A stretch of 64,000 nt of DNA from Xylona heveae TC161 (Eukaryota > Ascomycota > Xylonomycetes > Xylonales > Xylonaceae), in NCBI RefSeq assembly GCF_001619985.1, contig NW_017264198.1, positions 186,001 through 250,000 of the forward strand. Direction: 5' to 3'. A program made the translations under genes and the position numbers. The stretch's first letter is position 1. Each line of letters starts with the position of its first letter. Below, piece by piece: positions 12,206 through 23,569 of the stretch. A model generated the notes under the pieces. That model saw only the letters and a list, made by a program, of their open reading frames with translations, searched no databases and had not been told where the DNA came from.

Positions 12206-13578
12206 GGTGCTATTGGCTTTGGTTCGCTGGGGTAAAGAAATTCCCTAGTATGATCCACAAAGGTACGGATACAATGATGAACAGAGAAGTACCCCTCGCA
12301 TCAAGGGAGCGGATCTTTTTCCGTTGTCTGCAGGAAGAGTCGTAGACTGAGCAAAGCGTCTCCCACGCGGCTAACTTTGGTGAAATTTTGTGCAGGAAAC
12401 TCTTCACAACTTACCGTTATGGCTTGGCGTCGCGGGGAACGGACGCTAAAAGTCCGACAACCAAATGGAGATATCACTAGCCTACACCGTAGTCAGCCAA
12501 ATCTAACTGTTCGTTCAAAATTTACATACTTTTTATCCTCTCTTGCCTACTGTCTAAGAAATCATTAGGTTTATACTTTGTAGATGTTCATTCTTGCAGG
12601 AGAAATGCTTTATAATATATGTGCAGGATATGTGCGAACAGCCCTAACTCTTGTGGTTAGACTGGACAGATTTTGTCATATTATCGCGTTTCAATATCCT
12701 AGTCAATGCATCACTATAGCAAACTTAAGATTGATGAAGAAATGATATATGCTGATGACTTGAGAGATCCGACTGTACGATATCGCAGGAAGAGATTTTT
12801 GAGAGCATGCCTTCTGCTGAGAAAAAATGAATATCAAAAGAAAATGAAAAATTGGCGATAAAATCAAAAATGCCAAAAACAATGCATTAGAGCAATACAA
12901 ACCAAAAGAGCACTCAGAACAACAAAAAGATATGGATTAATCAAACGGATAGCAAAAGAAGTGATTGTAGACAATTCTTTTTTGATTTGATATGTTTTAC
13001 TGGGGTTGCCCATGACGTGGTTAAGCAACTGTCAGATGCAAAAGGAGAGGGTGGCTGTGCGCGCCGCATCCAGGCGGATGACGCAGCACTTGGTTCGCTT
13101 GCAAGAGGACTATCGATAAACTAAATGGCCAACGGGCGAGGGGGGCAATAATGATTACCTGCTTATACCTCCATAGCTCCTTGTTAAGCTCGAAGAGGAT
13201 GTACGGCGCAGAAATATTATTTGATTAGTCTTCAGCAGTGCATGCGTGTGCTAACCGTTGTTGTGTGATTGGGGCTTGATGGAGGAGGCAAGCACATGAA
13301 TGATGAAACACCCAAACACTTGAACCTGCTGCGGGAACATCCCCACAACTGCCCTTGACGAGTACATCCTCTGCCGGATCCCCGCCATAGCAATTGTTGT
13401 CATGCACACCATATTTAAGAGACCTTGAAATCCTTTCTCAGAACGGCACCACCCAGACTCCCTTCTCTCTCACGACATTCTGATAATAATATAACTAAGT
13501 TGGGCTTCATTGTGGCGAGAGGCGGAATCGACCCCAGAACCCAACCGTCCCTCCCGTGGGGTCCTACTATCAAGGACC
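12206..13578. promoter_or_regulatory. Divergent intergenic region, DUS3 / glucosyltransferase
   Basis: This 1.37-kb stretch lies between two divergently transcribed genes and must contain both promoters. Much of it (about 12500-13000) is AT-rich and without open frames of interest. No gene or repeat was recognised, and no specific operator could be assigned. Confidence 0.55.
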
Positions 13579-16500
13579 ATGGATGATCCTCGACAACCCA
13601 GTGGAGATACTATTCCTCCGCATGGGAGGAGACAAGCATCAGCCTTGGAACAGGCGTCGGCAGCAGCCATTGGAAATGCGAGCGCTCAGGAATCGGATTC
13701 AGAGCAAGATCATGAAACGCAGCACCCCGAGGTAGGCGAGCCGCATGATAGTCGAAGCGGTCTTGACAATGCGCAGACAAATATCCAGAGAAATTCCCAA
13801 TCGGGAGCTTCACAATTGTACGCTATAGCCCTTCCATTACTGATTTCTAACTGCTGACCATCTCCTTTTTGCAATGTCCAAAGACACCAGACTCCCCATC
13901 AGGCCCCGACTCAGACCCAGAGAACAACCGCACGGCCAAGCTCTCCAGAACCGTCACTAAATGCAGTTCCGCCTCCATCTTATGGCGAAGCCTATGACCA
14001 TCTTGACATTAGCCAAAATGGGCTTGACACTCGGGCAAGACTTTGCAGTACGTGATGGTATCTGACATGGTGGATCAAAAGTGGCTGACTGGAGACTAGA
14101 TGACGGACGTATCAATATCAACATTAATGAAAGAACTCATGGACTCTCAAGTCTCCTCGCACCCGCCCTTCGGAGCCAGTTAGACCTGCATAAAGCACCA
14201 TCCGAGCACCCACCACCTTACATTCCTCCCTCTCTGGCAGGCCTGCCAGGTGAAAAGCCTCCGCCGCCACTCAATGTGGTCATTCATGTCGTTGGATCCC
14301 GAGGCGATGTGCAGCCGTTTGTCGCATTGGGCCAGGTTCTCAAAAATACTTACGGACATAGAGTCCGGCTTGCCACCCACCCAAATTTCCGAGAGTTTGT
14401 TCAAGAAAACGGCCTGGAGTTTTTCAGCATTGGTGGAGACCCAGCTGAACTCATGGCTTTTATGGTGAAAAATCCTGGTCTGATGCCGGGCTTTGAGACG
14501 TTGCGCAACGGCGACGTAGGTAAGCGGCGCCGCGCCATGTATGACATTTTCAGGGGTTGTTGGAGGTCTTGTATCGAAGCTGGCGACGGCACTGGCATCG
14601 AAGCTTCCGACAGCAATCTTGACGATTTTGCAAGCTTTGACAGCGGTGTTTCACTGAGTGCCGACGCTCAGCGCCCCTTTGTGGCTGATGCTATCATCGC
14701 CAATCCGCCCAGTTTTGCCCATATACATTGCGCAGAGAAGCTCGGTGTCCCCTTACATATGATGTTCACGTATGTGCTATTTGAGCGCTCCCCATTGATA
14801 TGACTTCCAGCTCATCTCTGCTTTAGGATGCCTTATTCACCGACTCAGGCCTTTCCCCATCCGCTGGCCAACATCCAGTCGTCAAATGCTGACCCCAACA
14901 TGACCAATTTCATCTCGTACGCCCTCGTAGATATGTTAACCTTTCAGGGGCTCGGGGATTTAATCAATCGTTTCCGTGAGAAAACGCTCGGGCTAGAGCC
15001 GGTGAGTCTCATGTGGGCCCCGGGCTTGCTCAGCCGACTCAGAATACCCTTCACATATTGTTGGTGAGTGGATGCGCGAGTTTGACCCCATTCGGCCCCG
15101 GTCTAACAACAGAGCCTAGGTCGCCAGCATTGATTCCTAAACCAGCCGACTGGGGCTCCAACATTGCTATATCTGGCTTCTACTTCCTCTCATTGGCATC
15201 CAATTACACCCCGGATGAAGAATTGGTAGCATTTCTTCAAGCTGGTCCGCCACCCGTATATATTGGATTCGGATCTATCGTGGTCGATGACCCCAATGGA
15301 ATGACCAAACTAATTTTTGATGCCGTGAAGAAGACAGGGCAAAGGGCTCTGGTTTCCAAAGGCTGGGGGGGAATAGGCGGCAATGAATTGGACATACCTG
15401 ACGGTGTCTTCATGCTGGGGAATTGCCCCCACGATTGGCTATTTAAGCATGTGTCCTGCGTTGTTCATCACGGTGGAGCGGGTACGACGGCGGCAGGAAT
15501 CGCTCTAGGCAAGCCAACAGTCATTGTCCCATTTTTTGGAGATCAGCCATTCTGGGGTGCTATGGTTGCCAAGGCGGGTGCCGGGCCGGCGCCGATTCCT
15601 CACAAACAGCTCACCACCGACACCCTTGCCGCAGCTATACAGGAAGCTCTGCAGCCAAGCGCCCTTGAACGTGCGAAAGAGTTGGGGGAGCTGATCAGGT
15701 CAGAAAAGGGCTGCGACGTTGGCGCAAGATCCTTTCATCGCATGCTCGATTTGGACAAGATGCGATGTATGATAGCACCAAGCCGTGTGGCGGTTTGGAG
15801 GATCAGACGCACTCAGATCAGATTAAGCGCGTTCGCTGCCGCAGTTCTAGGCAATGAAGGCCTCCTTGATTTCGCCGAGTTGAAGCTGTAGGTCTTAACA
15901 CCACCTCTTTCCAATGACCTTTGTACTGACTGGATAGCTATCGACCCCAAGAATATGATCCAGAGGAAGGGCCCTGGGACCCAATTTCCGGAGGTGCCTC
16001 TGCTTTACTTGGTACTATGGGTAGCCTTATGATGGGCTTTGCAGACTTCCCGATCGAGATCGTGCGAAGCGTGAAGGATCTCAATAAAAATGCCGGTCCA
16101 CAAGGCTGCCGCGATGAGAAGCAAGCACCAGAGAGGACTGGCGGTAATAGTGAGACATCATCACTTGCTCCCGAATCCGGCTCGGATACAGCGCCGCACG
16201 AACCTGAGCATCCAGAGGCGGTGAAGTCACCAATAGATCCGTCCGATTCAAGCTCCCAAACACAACCAAAGTCGTCAGCTGTATTATCAAAACCGCCATC
16301 GCGAGGCGATTCAATGGCTCAAGCCGTGAGCGGGAAACTTGGCCGCCCTTTTACCCGGTCGCGTTCCAATTCTCCTTCAGGAAGGCCGAGAGCTTGTTCC
16401 GACTCGCCCGCCAACAGGGTAACTCTAGAAGCAATGATTGGTGCTGGAAAAAGTGCTGCCCGTATTGTAGATGCAGGAGTAAAATCGCCCATGGATTTCA

Positions 16501-17751
16501 CAGTTGCCTTGGCAAAGGGCTTTCACAACGCACCAAAACTTTATAATGACAACAGTGTCCGGCAGCTGGATAAGGTGACTGGTATACAGAGCGGTCTAAA
16601 GGCAGCAGGAAAGGTGATTGTCTTCATGTCGTCTGTGAAAACTTAGAAACTGACAAAATAAGGAATTCGGATATGGATTCTATGACGGCATTTCCGGTCT
16701 CGTCACCCACCCAGTTAAAGGCGCAAAGAAGGAAGGTTTTGCAGGTTTGTTAAAAGGCATCGGCAAAGGCATGGGAGGTGTCGTACTTAAGCCAGGAGCT
16801 GGTATATTCAGATCCCCCGCCCTCTTCGCGTTTTTACTGACTCTTTCTTTAGCTATTTGGGGACTGCCCGGCTATACTTTCAAGGGCATATACAAAGAGA
16901 TCCAAAAATTTACGGGCGCGAGTACTCAGAATTACATTATTGCTGCACGCACTACTCAGGGCTATGATGACTGGAAAAATTCCTCGTACGAGGAACGGCG
17001 AGATGTCATTCTCCGATGGACATCTTTGCAGGAACAACTTCAAAGCGAGCAGCAAAATTCTGATCCTTTGAAGAAACATCTCCGACATCTGTCGTCAAAG
17101 TGGCGGCCTGAAAAGGACGAGACATCGAGTAGTCAGCTTTCTACCCCGCGGAGCCAGTCGCCTTCAAGCTTGCATCATGCAAACACCTATCCTACGCCAC
17201 GGCGACCAGACGATGCCGAATTTGAGGAAGCTATTCAACGGTCTGTCGCGGAGACTTCTCAGGGAAATGCGGAGGAGGACCGAATGATAGAACGCGCAAT
17301 CAGGGCCAGTGTCAGTGAGTTTCAGATGGCTCGAGATAGAGTGAACGACGAGGACGCCATTTCGAGATCGGTCAGCGCGAACGTTGTGGAAGCCAATGCC
17401 ACCCGTCAACGGCAACCTAATCCCGAAAAGGATACAGATGAGTTCCCAGGGTTAAAGGATGCTCTGGAGCGAAGCCTCAGTGAACAGGGCTTCGGAAGCT
17501 CCACAAAGGAGCCTACAGACACTGCCACTGAAATCGCCAGCGACGAAAATGACGAAGATTTTCAACGTGCTATAGCAGCTTCCAGACTGATGATGCAGCC
17601 GGGAGAAGTTCATGACGAAGAGATTCGCAGAGCAATTGAAGAGTCTCAAAAAGACCATAGCCAGCATCAATCGAGACAGCGAAATACAAAGGCTGAAGAT
17701 GATATTATTTTGGAGTTTGTTAAGAAAAATAGCCTGGCGGAGCAAAGTTGA
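13579..17751 (+). CDS. Sterol 3-beta-glucosyltransferase-like GT with UIM-like tail
   Basis: Eight exons: 13579-13817, 13884-14047, 14100-14769, 14827-15063, 15120-15887, 15938-16613, 16663-16801 and 16853-17751, about 1263 residues. The GT-B core starts near residue 190 with VVIHVVGSRGDVQPF, typical of UDP-glucose:sterol glucosyltransferases. It has the C-terminal nucleotide-sugar motif VVHHGGAGTTAAGIALGKP..VPFFGDQPFW near 553. No PH/GRAM region precedes the core, unlike Atg26. After the core a membrane-association-like segment (YGFYDGISGLVTHPVKGAKK) leads into a Ser-rich and acidic tail. About five UIM-like helices occur between residues 1085 and 1235, for example EFEEAIQRSVAE, LKDALERSLSEQ and EEIRRAIEESQKD. 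The last intron (16802-16852) is 51 nt and frame-neutral, so it can be missed. The role is inferred: glucosylation of ergosterol or another sterol or lipid. Confidence 0.88.
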
Positions 17752-18804
17752 AGAGCGAATTTCGTTAAGAGCGACTGGGAGAAATTCCCGTGAACCTGAC
17801 CGCAAGATCTATGCGAGTCCGTACGAGCCTAGGCCAATTTGATTCTTAAAGATTTGGCAGGAAGAAGGGATGAACGAGGGGACAGGGATTGTGTCCCTTA
17901 GGCTTTTTGGGATATACCTCTTTGCTCGGCGTAGGCGGTCATTTGCAATTAGTATTATTTTCTTGCAACAAGTACATGGCCTCGGATGATGGTCTCAACG
18001 GCCTCATAACTTGAGTTTTGGCTTATTCAGATGGGATTTGATTGACCTAGCCGGTTTGCTACTGCGTTACTTGGGTTGATCAATTAAATCTTTTTTTTAT
18101 GAGACCTGCATACTTTCCTTCAGAGGGTAGCTGACCGCTGATGCAGTGAGAGATATCCAACCATTGTCGTTCCAATACTGACCATCGGCCTGGGGTCTAT
18201 CATTTGTGTCATACATGGCTGACTGCTGTTTCCAGCCAGAAAGGGCAAGTGCGATATAGTAAAGGATAAAAGATTCAAAGTAGCTGCATCGCACCTTCCT
18301 CATATCAATCACCCGCCATCCTGAGCGGATGACTTGATGGGCAATGTAAACAGCTTTGAACATCCCATTAATTCTGAATCAGAAATCCTTCAACCTCATC
18401 GATGCCTTCTTCCTTTATAAAGCCTGCTTCTCCACTCAACCTACCATTGTAAAAAATGTTCCTTGTACGCATGTTTCGTGTCTTGAAGAAGCTTGTTGAG
18501 CGATTTTTTGAGCACATCTTCCCTCAAGTTCGTCTCATCTTGGTGTTGATGTGGTGCTGCCACTGCTGCTGCTTTCCCACGTACTCCAACTTCGACAGCA
18601 CAGCTACCTACATTCATTTCTCAGCAATCTAAAACGACGGCAGCTGCAGCGAAAGCAGAACATTACAGAAAGCAGCTTCCTTCTCTTGGCTTTGCGTTGC
18701 GGGGTTGCGTTATACTTTACATCTTCAGGTCAGTTCAAGGACTTTTAAAGAGCCATTTTATTATCACTGCGCACAAGTTGATCTTGGGGATTATATTAGG
18801 AAAT
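17752..18804. other. Spacer upstream of the orphan gene
   Basis: This holds the 3' UTR of the glucosyltransferase and the promoter or leader of the orphan gene. An 88-codon minus-strand open frame (18097-18363) has no recognisable motif. A TATAAA-like site lies near 18416. Nothing else was supported. Confidence 0.5.
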
Positions 18805-21800
18805 ATGCCGAGGAAGAGGCAAGTCAGGACTTTTGATGCCACCGGCCAGGTTGCCCAGAATACCGAAAGCTTTGGCGGTAACTATCACCTTTTTTCATTT
18901 CCAAGAGCACGAATCTTGTTCGAGAAAGGTGGAGTATTGCAGAGGATTGACAAGTGTTTGAACCGTCTTTTAGTGGCTGAAACACCAAATCGTGAAAACG
19001 GTCAGAGGCAGGTCATAACACAATCGGCTTCGAAAACCGAAAATCGAGATTCATCAATACAGACTGCGCCCTGTTCTCCGGAGATGACAATTCCGGTAAA
19101 GAAGCACGACAGAACAGGAAATGAAAATGGGAGACAATTCAAGCAAACCCCCAGGAACAAAAATAGGAATGTTGCACTGGATGATGAAACAGGAAGACCA
19201 TCGCCAGTTTCGCGCAGCCCTCTTACGGAAATTTCACAGAGCAATATGAATTTCGGATGCGGAAGCCACATTGATACCAAAATCGCACGAGGTTGTAGCT
19301 CTAAATGTCCGGCGATGACAGGAGGCATGTGGATAGCTGACCATTTCTGTCTAGTAAAACAAGAAGTAGACTCGAGCAAGCAACAGCCACGAGTTGAAGT
19401 ATCTGGACTGAAGCTTAACGCTCCAGAATGGCTTCCGGGTGCCACTCATGCTTCCTCTAACGATGAAACATATAATCCTGTGGAAGTTCCGAGGACTCAA
19501 TCTTCCGAACTTGGAGATAGTCTAGAGAACTGGCCTACTGGTGCCACTCTTGACGAGAACGACATGTATCTCTTCGGAGGAGAGATACCAGAATTCATGG
19601 AAGATTTTGGATTGAACAACGGCAATGTCGTAAGTCAATCAAGGAATTACCGGAAACGCTATGTTGAAGATTGGTCTAGCAATACTCTCTGGTCACTGCG
19701 TGGCGTATGAGAGACAGTTCTTTGAATTTGAGAAATAGTTCTGACAAGTGTCTATTTCTAGGCAGATGAACAAGACGAATTTTGGTCTTGCAAGGTGGAT
19801 GTGGATGCGTTGTCCCCAACTCTTTCGGTAGGTAATTGAATGGCATGATTCAAATACCCGGCATACGTGAATTTGGCCGCTTGAATCCGAGCTCAGCAGT
19901 GTCCTATGCACAAGGTGACTGAAAAAGTGAATAAAAACGTGTGACATGCGTCACAAGTGTGGAGTGCTTGCTTTCATTCATATCATCTTAGCTTTCAAAG
20001 GCAATCGATGCTGCTTGTTATGCCAACCCTCTCATCACTTTAAAATCCGAGCTTTCCAACTTCAGTTTGTGTGTTTTGAAAGAAATATCTAACATTTGGA
20101 TTTAGTTACCAATGTCCATTTTCGATTGCAGCGACTTAGAAGAAGCTAAGAACTTTTTGGAGGCTGTAACTTCTCGAGAAGACCTTGAAACCGTCCAGTC
20201 TTCGTCCGCTGAATACAACACCAATAACTCCACAGCCGCAACATCCAAACACCCTGCGTCGGATAGCACTTCTTTCAGAAGCTCTTCAAGGGTCTCTAGC
20301 CAGATCTTAGAGGGGAAATCTGATCTGGTGAACTCGAATGCCTTAACGACCCATCAAAAATCTGAAGCTTATGGGCACGGTAAACCGCTCACACTCTCCA
20401 GTCAATCACAGTCGTCAAACCCTCTCACACAATCTCTAGCAGCTCAGCCCACCTCCCATTGTATGCATCATTGTGACCGGGCTGAAGCCACGCAGCCTCC
20501 CCACAAATATATTGCACCAATGGATTGCATCCGGGTACCTGCTGAAGAGAATATCACACACTCACCTATGCAAGCTGCAAGCCATTTCGGACAATTTCAA
20601 AGCAGCTATGAGAGAGGAGACAATGTACAACTTACAAGGCCAAATCGCACCACTTATAATGGTGATTTGATTGATGTGCGTGGCAGTGTATCTGCTGCAG
20701 CAAACCTTACTGCCCTGGAACTCGAGTGCACTCGTCGACTGATATCAAAGGAAAAGGCAGCAGAGTGTTCGGAAAGACTGCGAAGGCTAAAGGTAGTCCA
20801 AAACATCTTGAATCTGGATAATGGAGGAACTCAGAGGAGTACTTACAATAGCCCACGAGTAACCTCGGAGCAAAACAGCAACCACAACTCCCACAACCAG
20901 GAAACTGCCTTAAGCTTCAGTCAAGATCCTTTGTCAGTTAGTCCCCTGGATCGCGACAGAGCACACCGTACCTCAACGGCCTTATCGAATACTTCAAATC
21001 CGCTGGGAGTACCTCAAATAAGTGGTTCTGGGCCTTTGGACACTGAAACTATCGATTCATACGATGGCTGTGGGCCAAACTCTTTGTCTGAAGGTATAAA
21101 TGTGTACAAAATGGACAATTCCAAGGATAGGGACGAAGCGCCTTCCATCTCGGCCGGATTCGGGTCCAATGCCTCTCCAGGCGAAATGGATGGTAGCTGT
21201 TCTGGCTTGGATACATCTGTTGGAGAAAATTCCACAAGTTCTAATCACTATCCTGGCAACGACGAGACTAATATTGATCCCCGCCTAAGAAGCCATTTTG
21301 TTAACGGATTGCAGCCACCAATTAATTTTCGTCCTGTCCCGTCTGATGTTTTACTTCTAGGCCTGCAAACCGGTACACGTGAGCAGTGCGACTGGTGCGA
21401 CCACGAACAGCTTTTTGGCCTTCCGAATAATTTCCAACGCAAGGATTTTGGATCATCAGCGTCGCGTATATGCATGAACTGTCAAGCGCGCCGCTACGCC
21501 ATTATGGCTCATGTCACTCACGGTGACTGGATCCGGCCAGAGGATGGTTTTGAGTGGAATGGCAATGCCAACAGCGTTAGCATGTCCAACGGGTCTATTG
21601 ACGTGGGCAACATCTTTCCAACTCTAGAAGAAAATGGGACAGACATGATGAGAGACGCGCCAAACAATGCTGTATTCAACGAACTGGGTCCTTATCATCC
21701 GCCATTCAGTACTTTACCGCAAACTGCAATTGATCAGTACCCTTCGGTTCAGCCGCAGGATTGCTTGGGAAACTCGTCTTTCTCCTCGGGTCTGTCCCGA

Positions 21801-22367
21801 TTCGTGAAGAGAAAGCGTCCAGTGGATGAAGAAGCTGACTGTGAGGACATTTCACAAAAAGTTGAGTCGGATCACCATGAGCTTTCAAAGTGCGCTTTTC
21901 CTCAGCAGCATTCTGACTTGAGCTTCCATTTCAACAAAGCAGAAGGTACGGCGAATCTGTCAATACAGCCCAACAGTTCCCTTGCCGCCACTCCCAGCGA
22001 AATATCCGCGGCTCAAAAATACTCACGAGGCCGAGATCCCTCATTTGTATCGTCCAGGGAACCCGATAGGGAGACGCTATCTCAGCCAACCATCTGTTCG
22101 ACAGAATCCCCTCCCGCTCTCGACCCTGCGAACACTTCAATTGCCACCAGCAACAAGTTTCGAAGCCAACGACTCAACTGCAACGTATGCACAGGCATTG
22201 CAGTAGCAGTTTGCGGATCCTGTCCGCTTACGGTCTGCGTTAACTGCCAAGTTGTACTAGACACGATGTTGGCCGGTTCATTGGATAGTTTGATTGACGC
22301 TTTAGGTGTGACGGGGACACGAAACGACGCATGTCTTTTGAGCATTCGGTGTTTGAAAAGGTGGTGA
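18805..22367 (+). CDS. Unrecognised cysteine-rich orphan protein (one-gene model)
   Basis: I do not recognise this family. Two open blocks (18805-19629 and 20112-22367) are joined in frame by a 66-nt exon (19762-19827) through introns 19630-19761 (GTAAGT..TAG) and 19828-20105 (GTAGGT, CTAAC 15 nt before TTTAG). This gives exons 18805-19629, 19762-19827 and 20106-22367, about 1050 residues. The junction reads ..NGNV-ADEQDEFWSCKVDVDALSPTLS-LPMSIFDCSDLEEAK. The protein starts MPRKRQVRTFD and is mostly Ser/Asn/Thr-rich. It has a short helical, charged segment (LECTRRLISKEKAAE), a cysteine module (CDWCDHEQLFGLP..RICMNCQARRY), and a terminal CxxC-rich module (CNVC..CGSC..CVNC) resembling a zinc-binding fold. 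A nuclear or regulatory role is only a guess. Alternatively there are two genes, the first ending at 19839 and the second starting at 20112. Confidence 0.55.
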
Positions 22368-23569
22368 CGCTCTTGTTTGGAGAATCAGTCGGCAGGTGCA
22401 ATTTTGCAGTCTTCCTTATCAAGTTATCTGTTCTTTTGTTCCTATTTTGCGCGGTTGTATCGGCGATTCGACACGATCGAAAAGAAAATTGAGGATGGAC
22501 TATCATTCGTCCACTTGAATTCGAATTGGTTGTTATGAAATTTTCAAATCCTCCAGCGAGTCTGCACAAGTGGAAAGTGTGGCTATGGTGTTTGGTTATG
22601 TATTTCAGTTATAGTATCAACGGCGGGAAAAGAGTCAGGCCGTGGTAGACAGTCATAGGTTTATGGCCAGTGGGACAGTACTGAGAGGCGCGTTCTAGAT
22701 ATCGTTGAGCGTGGGCAACCTTTCTGTTATAGGCCTCGACCCAGATTCGTCTTGCAATAGCAACGCCATTTGGCGCGCTTTTTACGTTCTGCTCCTTTTT
22801 CTCCTTGATTCTTTTTTCTTTTTCTTTCCTTCTGTCTTTATTGATTTTCTTTCTCTTTATGAATGCTGCTCAAAACAAGATTGTCGGTTACGTCTTTGAT
22901 TCCTCAGACTTTCACTAGCATATATAGACGGTCTGAGACTCTGAGCACATTTACTCATTACACGGAGTCACGGAGAGTTTGAATCCCCTGCTGCAGCAAT
23001 ACGCTTTTATCAATGCTACCTTTCTGATATTCTGACCCTTTTCCATTCCCATAAGCGATGAGAATCGTTCAGCCATGAATTCATGACTTCATAAGAGCCT
23101 TGAGCCTTGAGCCTTGAGCCTTGAACCTCGAGCCGCGAGCTTTGGGCTTAGGCGTTATAAGTACAGTAACATGATATGAGCATCATAAATACATTGACGT
23201 AGCATGGTATAATAAGAGCCTTGAAGTATCGTAGACTCAAAAAGCATCAAGCAAGAATAAGGCGCAAAAGTAGAAAGCCAGAGGCCCAGAGAGATGATGT
23301 AGAGAAAAATAATACTAGAGCTAAGACAAAAAGGTAATGGGCAAAATATGATACCAATTGGAAGGTAAAGATGAAACGAGAAAAAAGTCGTAACTTCATC
23401 AACACGCAGCTCCGACAATAGCGAAACGTGCGTGTATAGCTCATAAGGGTTGCCCGGTCGAATGATTGGTTGACAAGGAAGGGATAATCACGTCGTTGAT
23501 TGAAAATTGATGATTTGATGATGATGATGAAGGAAACTGAAGACCTCATGAGTCATGGACTCATGGCAT
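22368..23569. other. Convergent 3' spacer
   Basis: This lies between the tail-to-tail orphan and RING genes. It contains a T-rich run at 22793-22860 and a heptamer array at 23094-23128. An open frame extends the RING gene past its true splice donor; it is read-through of the last intron rather than a separate gene. No gene was supported. Confidence 0.55.
23094..23128. repeat. TGAGCCT heptamer array
   Basis: Five tandem 7-nt units lie here. Three are perfect TGAGCCT and the two end copies carry one mismatch each; a degenerate extension follows. It lies in the convergent spacer. No function is apparent. Confidence 0.85.
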
